Source: Arthrobacter sp. AK04
Lineage (GTDB): Bacteria > Actinomycetota > Actinomycetes > Actinomycetales > Micrococcaceae
DNA length: 37,038 nucleotides
Reading direction: 5' to 3'
NCBI RefSeq assembly: GCF_021129155.1
Contig: NZ_JAJOMC010000049.1
Coordinates: 1-37,038, forward strand
The translations under genes were made by a program, and so were the position numbers. Under the pieces are notes generated by a model. It ran no database searches. It had not been told where the DNA came from and worked only from the letters and a program-made list of their open reading frames with translations. This document shows, one piece after another, positions 30,991-37,038 of the stretch; the stretch's first letter is position 1; each line of letters starts with the position of its first letter.

Positions 30991-33591
30991 ATGACCACGC
31001 AGCTTGATTTCGCGCGGGTACCTTTCGCTGCCGATCTTTCGAGCTACGACAACAGGCCTGCCATCATCACCGACGGACTGACCCTTACCTATGGCGAGCT
31101 TGCCGACCGGGTGGACAGTTTCGCCCGAAGGTTGGGCACCGAACGGCGCCTCGTCGCCCTCGCCGCCTCCAATGACGTGGAGTCCGTGGTCGCGTACCTG
31201 GCAGCCCTCGCCTCCGGCCACCCGCTGATCCTTCTCCCGGAGGACAAACCTGCAGCCCTCGAGTCCCTGGTGGCCGCCTACGATCCCGACGTTGTGGTGC
31301 GCTCAGCCAACGGGGAGTGCGTCCTGGACGAACGCCGCCCGGGGACCCGGCACACCCTGCATCCGGACCTTGCCCTGCTCCTGAGCACCTCAGGGTCCAC
31401 CGGCTCCCCCAAGCTGGTGAGGCTTTCCCACGCCAACCTCCAGGCCAATGCCGAATCCATCGCCACCTACCTGCAGATCACCCGGGACGACCGCGCCGCC
31501 ACCACGCTGCCCATGTCCTACTGCTACGGGCTTTCGGTCATCAACAGCCACCTCCTGCGCGGTGCAGGCCTGGTCCTCACCGGGCTGTCCGTCGTGGATC
31601 CGTGCTTCTGGGAGCTGTTCCGGCGGGAGGGAGCAACGGCGTTCGCCGCCGTCCCGTACACCTTCGAACTGCTGGAACGCGTAGGCTTCGCGGGCATGGA
31701 CTTGCCCAGCCTGCGCTACGTCACCCAGGCCGGCGGCCGGCTGGCCCCTGACTCCGTGCGGCACTACGCCGAACTGGGCCGGCAGCGGGGCTGGGACCTC
31801 TTCGTGATGTACGGGCAGACGGAAGCCACCGCCCGCATGGCCTACCTGCCGCCGGACCTCACAACCGACCATCCCGGTGCCATCGGTGTTCCCGTTCCCG
31901 GCGGAGCCTTCCGGCTCGAGCCAGTCCCGGGACTTGCCGACGGCGAACTGGTGTACACCGGGCCGAACGTCATGCTCGGCTATGCGGAGACCCCTGGTGA
32001 CCTGGCGTTGGGCCGCACGGTGACCGAACTGCGCACCGGTGACCTGGCCCGGAAGAACAGTGCCGGGCTCTACGAGGTGACGGGACGGCGGAGCCGGTTC
32101 GTCAAGATCGTGGGGCTGCGGGTGGACCTGGGCCAGGTGGAACGCCTCCTCGCCGACCTCGGCGTGGACGCGGCCAGCGCCGGGACGGACCAGCGGCTCG
32201 TCGTCGCCGTCGAAGGGGACCACGACACCCACCTGCTCACCAAGGTCCTCGCCCAGGGGCTGGGACTGCCGCGGGCCGCCGTCGACCTCCATGCCGTGGA
32301 GGAGATTCCGCGCCTGGGCACGGGCAAAGTGGACTATCCGGCCGTGGCTGCACTATCGGCAAAACACCCCGCAACGGTCCCGCCCTCGGCGGACGTTTCC
32401 GGCGTAGCGACCGGGCACAGCAGCGCTGTACAGCCGGACACTGTCAGGCGGATCTTCGAGGACACGCTGGAACTGACGGACATTGCCGACGACGACACGT
32501 TCGTTTCGCTCGGCGGCGACTCGCTGTCCTTCGTGGCCGCCTCCGTCCGGCTGGAGCAGGTGCTGGGTCACCTGCCGCCGGACTGGCACGTGACGCCGGT
32601 GCGGGACCTCAAACCGCGGCCGGAAAGGCGCCGGGAGCGGCATCCGGCCAGTGAAGCCGGCGGGCATCCGGACGGGCGCCGCGGTGGAAAGCCGGCCCGT
32701 CCGTGGGCCGCTCGCCTGCTGGCCCCGATGGACACCAGCCTCGTGCTCCGCGCGGTGGGGATCTTCCTGATTGCCAGCACCCACATCGGCCTCTTCAGCT
32801 GGCAGGGCATGGCGCACGTGCTGTTCGCGGCGGCCGGATTCAATTTCGCCCGCTTCCAGCTCTCCGGCGAGAGGCTGCCCCGCCTGCGGCGCCAGCTCAC
32901 CAGCGTCGCCCGGATCGTGGTGCCCAGCATGGTGTTCATAGCCTTCGCCTACCTGGTCACGGACCGGTACAGCCTGGTTAACATCGTGCTCCTGAACGCC
33001 GTCCTGGGCCCCGAGCAGGTGACCACGCAGTATCACTTCTGGTTCATCGAGGTGATGGTTTACATCCTGCTGGCAATGACGGCCCTGCTCAGCATCCCCT
33101 GGCTCCACCGTGCGGAACGCCGGTTCCCGTTCGTCTTCCCGCTGGTCCTGTTCGGCGCAGGCCTGCTCACCCGCTTTGAGCTTGTGGAGCCGGGCATTCC
33201 CCATACCGTCCCGGCCCTGTGGCTGTTCGCCCTGGGCTGGGCGGTGGCCCGCTCCCGCACCCTCGCCCAGCGCTGCGTTGTCACCGCCCTCACGGTCCTT
33301 ACCGTCCCGGGGTTCTTCGAGAACCCCTACCGGGACCTCACCGTGATGGCCGGGATCCTGATGCTCGCCTGGCTGCCCACCCTCCCGGTGCCCCGCGCCA
33401 TGAGCCGCCTGGCGGTCCTGCTGGCCAGCGCCTCGATGCATATCTACCTTGTGCACTGGCTGGTCTACCCCCTGCTCACCGGCATCAGCGTTCCCCTGGC
33501 CGTGGCAGCCTCGCTGGCTGCCGGGGTGGCCTACTGGGCCCTGTGCAACAGGGCTGCCGGGGCGGCAACCCGCTACCTGGCACGGAGGTGA
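30991..33591 (+). CDS. Adenylation-carrier-membrane acyltransferase fusion protein
   Basis: An 866-residue fusion. Residues 1 to about 455 are an AMP-binding adenylation domain (LLSTSGSTGSPKLVRLSH near 130-147, YGQTEA near 272, TGDLARK near 350, and a final GKVDYP). Residues about 475-555 are a carrier domain with the phosphopantetheine serine in GGDSLSF (Ser 511). Residues about 575-866 hold some ten membrane helices like acyltransferase-3 enzymes. It would activate an acid, load it on its own carrier and transfer it to an acceptor at the membrane. No ribosome binding site is clear; the iron box upstream implies expression under iron limitation. Substrate and acceptor unknown. Confidence 0.85.
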   Translation: MTTQLDFARVPFAADLSSYDNRPAIITDGLTLTYGELADRVDSFARRLGTERRLVALAASNDVESVVAYLAALASGHPLILLPEDKPAALESLVAAYDPDVVVRSANGECVLDERRPGTRHTLHPDLALLLSTSGSTGSPKLVRLSHANLQANAESIATYLQITRDDRAATTLPMSYCYGLSVINSHLLRGAGLVLTGLSVVDPCFWELFRREGATAFAAVPYTFELLERVGFAGMDLPSLRYVTQAGGRLAPDSVRHYAELGRQRGWDLFVMYGQTEATARMAYLPPDLTTDHPGAIGVPVPGGAFRLEPVPGLADGELVYTGPNVMLGYAETPGDLALGRTVTELRTGDLARKNSAGLYEVTGRRSRFVKIVGLRVDLGQVERLLADLGVDAASAGTDQRLVVAVEGDHDTHLLTKVLAQGLGLPRAAVDLHAVEEIPRLGTGKVDYPAVAALSAKHPATVPPSADVSGVATGHSSAVQPDTVRRIFEDTLELTDIADDDTFVSLGGDSLSFVAASVRLEQVLGHLPPDWHVTPVRDLKPRPERRRERHPASEAGGHPDGRRGGKPARPWAARLLAPMDTSLVLRAVGIFLIASTHIGLFSWQGMAHVLFAAAGFNFARFQLSGERLPRLRRQLTSVARIVVPSMVFIAFAYLVTDRYSLVNIVLLNAVLGPEQVTTQYHFWFIEVMVYILLAMTALLSIPWLHRAERRFPFVFPLVLFGAGLLTRFELVEPGIPHTVPALWLFALGWAVARSRTLAQRCVVTALTVLTVPGFFENPYRDLTVMAGILMLAWLPTLPVPRAMSRLAVLLASASMHIYLVHWLVYPLLTGISVPLAVAASLAAGVAYWALCNRAAGAATRYLARR

Positions 33592-33737
33592 GGTGACGAC
33601 GGCGGCCGCCTCCCGCCGTCGTCCGCCCACCTTTGATGGCGGGCAGTACCCGGAAAAGCTAACCGTGCTTACTATTGTGGAGAATCCGTACTCCCACCGG
33701 TGACCGCCACGGCCCGGACCCCACCAAAGGAGCAGTC

Positions 33738-33944
33738 ATGCCGCTACGCAAGGGAACGTCCGTCGAATGGAACACGTCGCAGGGCATGACCCACGGAAAG
33801 ATCGTTGAGAAGAAGACCAGCGACTTTGAGCTGGACGGACACACGCACCGGGCCAGCGAGGACGAGCCGCAGTACGTTGTGGAATCCGCCAAGACCGGCG
33901 CCCGGGCCGCGCACAAGGCTTCCGCCCTGACCGAAAAGAAGTAG
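33738..33944 (+). CDS. DUF2945/HVA1-like small protein
   Basis: A 68-residue basic protein (MPLRKGTSVEWNTSQGMTHG to the end ALTEKK) with the TUDOR-like HVA1/DUF2945 pattern: G-TSVEW-NTSQGMTHGKI-, then HTHRASEDEPQYVVES. AAAGGAG precedes the ATG at 33738. The gene ends 4 bases before the SQR start, so both are probably one operon. The function of the family is unknown. Confidence 0.82.
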   Translation: MPLRKGTSVEWNTSQGMTHGKIVEKKTSDFELDGHTHRASEDEPQYVVESAKTGARAAHKASALTEKK

Positions 33945-33948
33945 CGCC

Positions 33949-35145
33949 GTGGCCGCCCAGCATGAAGTGGTGATCATCGGAGGGGGCAACGCCGGCGTAT
34001 CTCTGGCAGCCCGCCTGGAACGCTACGGGGTCAAGGACGTGGCCGTCATCGAGCCCAGGGACCACCACCTCTACCAGCCGCTGTTCTCCCATATTGCCGG
34101 CGGCCGGGCTCAGGCGCAGGAGGCCATCCGCTCCCAGGAGTCGGTGATGCCCCAGGGCGTGACGTGGATTCATGACGGTGCCGTGGACGTGGACACGGAC
34201 ACCAACACCGTCAGCCTGGCCTCGGGCTCGTCCGTGGCCTACGGGCAACTGGTGGTGTGCCCCGGCCTGCAGTACGACTGGGACGAGGTGCCGGGCCTGG
34301 CGGTGGCCGTGCATTCGCAGCATGGAGCGTCGCATTACGAGTTCGAGCTGGCACCCAAGGCCTGGACCCTGCTGAGCGGTCTCACGTCCGGAACCGCCGT
34401 CTTCACCATGCCCGCCGGCCCCATCAAATGCGGCGGCGCCAGCCAGAAGCCCATGTACCTTGCCTGCGACTACTGGCGCGAACAGGGCGTGCTGGACCAG
34501 ATCCGCGTGGTGATGGTCCAGCCCTACCCCACGGTTTTCGGGGTGCCCGAGATAGACCGCGAACTGGACCGCAAGATCTCGGAGTACGGCATTGAACTGC
34601 GGACCAACAGCGAACTGGTTTCCGTGGACGCGGCGGGCCGGAACGCCACCATACGGGACATCTCCACGGGCGCCGAGGACACCGTCCACTACGACGTGCT
34701 GAACGCTGTTCCGCCGCAGTCCGCACCGGACTGGCTCAAGGCCACGGATCTTCCTGCCGCCGGGGACGCCGGCGGTTTCGTGGAGGTGGACCGCCAGACG
34801 CTCCGCCATATCCGGTTCCCGAACGTCTGGTCCCTGGGGGACGCGGCAGGGACCACCAACTCAAAATCCGGCGGCGCCCTCCGGAAACAGACCAAGGTGC
34901 TGGCCAAGAACCTGGTCTCCGCCCGGAAGGGGAAGCCGCTGCGCGCGAAGTACAACGGCTACTCCGTGTGCCCGTTCACGGTCTCGCGCGACACCGTGGT
35001 GTTCGCCGAATTCGACGACCGCTACCGGCCCATGCCCACCATTCCCCGGGTGCCCACCTGGAACGAGAGCAGGCTGTCCTGGGTGGTGGACCGGGACATC
35101 TTCCCGCAGGTCTACTGGAACCTGATCCTCAAGGGCCGGGCCTAG
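33949..35145 (+). CDS. sqr: Sulfide:quinone oxidoreductase
   Basis: A 398-residue flavoprotein of the SQR/NDH-2 superfamily. It has the N-terminal GxGxxG FAD motif (VVIIGGGNAGVSLAARLER), and the two Cys typical of type II SQR: PIKCGGASQKPMYL (about residue 163) and GYSVCPFTVSRDTVVFAEFD (about residue 342). It would oxidise sulfide to polysulfide and pass electrons to the quinone pool, with the C-terminal amphipathic helix (SWVVDRDIFPQVYWNLILKG) resting on the membrane. The GTG start has only a weak GAAGTAG. It is coupled to the DUF2945 gene. Confidence 0.88.
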   Translation: MAAQHEVVIIGGGNAGVSLAARLERYGVKDVAVIEPRDHHLYQPLFSHIAGGRAQAQEAIRSQESVMPQGVTWIHDGAVDVDTDTNTVSLASGSSVAYGQLVVCPGLQYDWDEVPGLAVAVHSQHGASHYEFELAPKAWTLLSGLTSGTAVFTMPAGPIKCGGASQKPMYLACDYWREQGVLDQIRVVMVQPYPTVFGVPEIDRELDRKISEYGIELRTNSELVSVDAAGRNATIRDISTGAEDTVHYDVLNAVPPQSAPDWLKATDLPAAGDAGGFVEVDRQTLRHIRFPNVWSLGDAAGTTNSKSGGALRKQTKVLAKNLVSARKGKPLRAKYNGYSVCPFTVSRDTVVFAEFDDRYRPMPTIPRVPTWNESRLSWVVDRDIFPQVYWNLILKGRA

Positions 35146-35168
35146 CAGTTCAGGTGGTTGTGCCCGTT

Positions 35169-35261
35169 ACCCCCGACCTGGGAGTTTTTGTCCAGATACG
35201 CAGGCTTCCCGGCGGGTTAAGTCTGCATATCTGCCCAAAAACTCCTGCCCGGGCCGGGGGT
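35169..35261. terminator. 93-base imperfect palindrome between sqr and ackA
   Basis: The outer arms ACCCCCG and CGGGGGT, the middle arms GGGAGTTTTTGTCCAGATA and TATCTGCCCAAAAACTCC, and the inner GCAG-CTT / AAG-CTGC pairs form one long hairpin with few mismatches. It fills the whole convergent gap and its end abuts the ackA stop. Confidence 0.78.
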
Positions 35262-36416
35262 TCAACCGCTGACGACGGCGGCCGTCGCCTCCGCGATGGC
35301 GCGCTCCTCGTCGGTGGGAACCACCAGGACGGGGAGGGCGGAGCCAGCCGTGGAAATGACGCGGGGTTCCTTTGACCGCTCGGCGTTCAGGCCGGCGTCG
35401 AGCTCTACGCCCAGCGCGCCCAGCCGGTCCGCCACCAGCGCACGGAACTGGTGCGAGTTCTCGCCGATGCCGGCGGTGAAAACCAGGGCCTTCGCCCCGC
35501 CCACGGCCACGTGGTATCCCCCGATGTACTTGGCCAGCCGGTAGGACGTGACGGCGAGGGCCGTGGCAGCCTTGGCGTCCCCGGACTCGGAGGCCTCCAC
35601 CACCGAGCGCATGTCATTGTTGCCGGCCAGGCCCTTGAGCCCGGACTCCCGGTTGAGCATGGTGTCCAGGTCCTCCGGTGTCCAGCCCGCCCGCCCCAGG
35701 AACACCAGGATGGAGGGGTCCAGGTCCCCTGAGCGGGTCCCCATCACCAGGCCCTCAAGCGGCGTGAAGCCCATGGACGTGTCCACCGACTTGCCGCCCC
35801 GGATGGCCGTGACGGAGGCGCCGTTGCCCAGGTGGGCGATGACGCCGTCGAACTCTTCAACGGGCAGGTCCAGCAGCGCGGCGGCGCGCCGGGTCACGTA
35901 CTCGTGGGAGGTGCCGTGGAAGCCGTAGCGGCGGATGCCGTGGTTGGTGTACAGCTCGTCCGGGACGGCGTAGCGCCAGGCGTGCTCGGGCAGCGTGCGG
36001 TGGAACGCGGTGTCGAATACGGCTACCTGCGGCATGTCCGGCCACTTTTTGGTGATGGCCCGGATCCCCAGGACGTTGGCCGGATTGTGCAGCGGCGCCA
36101 GCGGGTTGAGGCGCTCGATGGCGCGCGTGATCTCGTTGTCGATCAGTACAGGCTCGGCGAAGCGCTCCCCGCCGTGCACCACCCGGTGGCCCACCGCGGC
36201 CAGCTCCAGGCCCCCAAGTTCCCGGTGGATGGCGGCGTCCACCTGCTCCAGCGCCTCGGCATGGTCCCGCGGGCCCTCGATCTCGCCGTCGCCGTCCCCG
36301 CCGTTGCCCATGCCGATCTTCTCGATCAGCCCCTCGGTCAGGACGCTCCCGGCGGCGACGTCGCGCACCTGGTACTTGAGCGAGGACGAGCCGGAGTTGA
36401 TGACGAGCACGAGCAT
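35262..36416 (-). CDS. ackA: Acetate kinase
   Basis: A 384-residue ASKHA-fold kinase that makes ATP and acetate from acetyl phosphate. Signature sequences are VINSGSSSLKYQV at the N-terminus, HRVVHGGERF, FDTAFHRTLPE, YGFHGTSHEYV, HLGNGASVTAI, DTSMGFTPLEGLVMGTRSGDLDP and FTAGIGENSHQFR. AGGAGG precedes the ATG. A pta fragment lies about 0.5 kb upstream on the same strand, separated by an opposite-strand gene and the poly-G tract. Confidence 0.96.
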   Translation of the reverse strand: MLVLVINSGSSSLKYQVRDVAAGSVLTEGLIEKIGMGNGGDGDGEIEGPRDHAEALEQVDAAIHRELGGLELAAVGHRVVHGGERFAEPVLIDNEITRAIERLNPLAPLHNPANVLGIRAITKKWPDMPQVAVFDTAFHRTLPEHAWRYAVPDELYTNHGIRRYGFHGTSHEYVTRRAAALLDLPVEEFDGVIAHLGNGASVTAIRGGKSVDTSMGFTPLEGLVMGTRSGDLDPSILVFLGRAGWTPEDLDTMLNRESGLKGLAGNNDMRSVVEASESGDAKAATALAVTSYRLAKYIGGYHVAVGGAKALVFTAGIGENSHQFRALVADRLGALGVELDAGLNAERSKEPRVISTAGSALPVLVVPTDEERAIAEATAAVVSG

Positions 36417-36483
36417 GTGGGGCCTCCTGAGCCTTGCTTCTGCGGTTCAAACCCCACTATAGGCGGGCCGGGGCGCGGGTTTC

Positions 36484-36513
36484 TTGCGGACAGGCGCCGC
36501 CGGCGCCTAGAGT
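36484..36513 (+). promoter_or_regulatory. Promoter with palindromic spacer for the acidic protein gene
   Basis: TTGCGG (36484-36489) and TAGAGT (36508-36513) are 18 bases apart. The spacer holds GGCGCC-GCC-GGCGCC, a candidate operator. The -10 lies about 40 bases before the start. Confidence 0.45.
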
Positions 36514-36552
36514 CGGCAACACGAGCTGGACCACGCCCGAGAGGACACTTCC

Positions 36553-36852
36553 ATGACGAACGAGCCGAATTCGATCGACGAGAACGACCCCACCAACACC
36601 GGATCCAGCAGCACGGCACCCCTGGACCCGCAGGCGGACTCGGATACCGGTTCCGGGAAGAAGGACCCCACGGGAGTGGAAGGTGCCAACCCCGCCCTGG
36701 ACGACACCGGCGCCCTGAAGGCCGAGGAGAGCGGCGAGGCACCCGAAGCCCCCGAGAACACCGAGGACCTGGACCTCACCCCGCAGGGCCTGTCCGATGA
36801 GCCTGCCAAGCAGGAGGACCCGGCCAGCCTGGCCAAGCCGGACAACAGCTGA
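36553..36852 (+). CDS. Acidic disordered hypothetical protein
   Basis: A 99-residue protein rich in Asp, Glu, Thr, Ser, Pro and Gly with almost no hydrophobic clusters (MTNEPNSIDENDPTNTGSSS to the end ASLAKPDNS), so predicted to be intrinsically disordered. GAGAGGAC sits before the ATG. It is divergent from ackA and lies between it and pta. Its stop is about 27 bases from the poly-G tract. Function unknown. Confidence 0.7.
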   Translation: MTNEPNSIDENDPTNTGSSSTAPLDPQADSDTGSGKKDPTGVEGANPALDDTGALKAEESGEAPEAPENTEDLDLTPQGLSDEPAKQEDPASLAKPDNS

Positions 36853-36878
36853 CGCGGCGCGAAGCACCGAAAAATAAA

Positions 36879-36930
36879 GGGGGGGGGGGCGGGGGGGGGG
36901 GGCCGGCGCGGGGGGGGGGCGTCCGGGCGG
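36879..36930. other. Poly-G tract that breaks the pta gene
   Basis: A run of G with a few C replaces what should be the end of pta. It follows AAAAATAAA just after the acidic protein gene. As in the other two tracts, real sequence has probably been lost or mis-joined here. Confidence 0.75.
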
Positions 36931-37038
36931 GGGCCGGCGACGGCGCGGTCCGGGCGGCGCTGGCGGACCAGATCGGTGGCCTGCCGCACTGCGTCCACCG
37001 CTTCACCCGAGCCGGAACCGCCGGTTGAGTAGGACAGC
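36927..37038 (-). pseudogene. pta: Phosphate acetyltransferase (pta), partial at window edge and broken
   Basis: The minus strand from 37037 reads LSYSTGGSGSGEAVDAVRQA, then TDLVRQRRPDRAVAGPRPD, which aligns with the Pta segment containing LSYSTG, VEKVREAT and RPDL-DGPLQYDA. Pta converts acetyl-CoA to acetyl phosphate for AckA. The match stops where the poly-G tract begins, about 85 residues before the usual C-terminus, and only about 75 bases remain before the opposite-strand gene ends. The 5' part lies beyond the window. The loss is most likely an assembly artefact rather than a true pseudogene. Confidence 0.75.

Overview
The window is high-GC DNA, densely coding on both strands, with GTG and TTG starts, strong AGGAGG-type ribosome binding sites and an actinobacterial gene set (ANTAR regulator, LCP proteins, Tat-exported PhoD, class F-like sortase, DtxR/IdeR-type iron box, CsoR-type operator). 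The proteins resemble those of soil Micrococcaceae (Arthrobacter/Pseudarthrobacter). This placement rests on family recall, not on a search. No rRNA, tRNA, integrase, transposase or CRISPR array was seen, so this looks like chromosomal housekeeping and accessory DNA rather than a mobile island.

Layout. 0-2 kb: a CsbD-like stress protein, then an MFS exporter overlapping an ArsR/SmtB regulator that carries a CzrA-like alpha-5 metal site, with a palindromic operator in front of the pair. 2.1-4.6 kb: two overlapping DUF21/CBS (CNNM/CorC-like) membrane proteins. 4.7-10 kb: a GCS2 carboxylate-amine ligase, several small unknown proteins, a DUF2243 membrane protein, a GlsB/YeaQ-like protein and the NhaA antiporter. 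10-12.4 kb: a secreted CHRD protein with a C-terminal anchor, directly followed by a sortase-like lipoprotein and another lipoprotein. 12.4-13.1 kb: a PAS-ANTAR antiterminator-type regulator. 13.2-17.2 kb: a copper module (CsoR-type operator inside a strong promoter, CopZ-like HMA protein, CopB-type P1B ATPase, His-rich DUF6153-like protein, DUF305 lipoprotein). 17.4-18.7 kb: an FAD monooxygenase-like oxidoreductase. 18.9-22.1 kb: a low-molecular-weight tyrosine phosphatase and two LytR-CpsA-Psr proteins (cell-wall glycopolymer attachment). 22.1-23.9 kb: PhoD phosphatase behind an actinobacterial PHO box. 23.9-26.5 kb: a PadR/HAAS pair, a histidine phosphatase and the NAD(P)H-hydrate dehydratase NnrD. 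26.7-27.6 kb: Hsp20 and a proline-rich peptide. 28-30.3 kb: an S9 oligopeptidase. 30.3-35.1 kb: an SRPBCC protein, an iron-box-controlled adenylation-carrier-membrane acyltransferase fusion, a DUF2945/HVA1-like protein and sulfide:quinone oxidoreductase. 35.2-37 kb: acetate kinase, an acidic disordered protein and the broken 3' part of phosphotransacetylase at the window edge.

The most unusual structure is a family of tandem 32-bp repeats in three separate intergenic clusters (17.2-17.4, 18.8-18.9 and 27.8-27.95 kb). All share a core near GTGATAGAGCGTCC and an exact 32-bp period, but each cluster has its own second half, and the first cluster reverses direction in the middle. Two long imperfect palindromes lie in convergent intergenic gaps. 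The iron-box-controlled 866-residue fusion enzyme is the best candidate for an undescribed biochemical activity.

Three stretches are almost pure G (about 2060-2130, 8341-8486, 36879-36930). They look like sequencing or assembly artefacts. The last one destroys the end of pta, so coordinates and gene ends next to these tracts should not be trusted.
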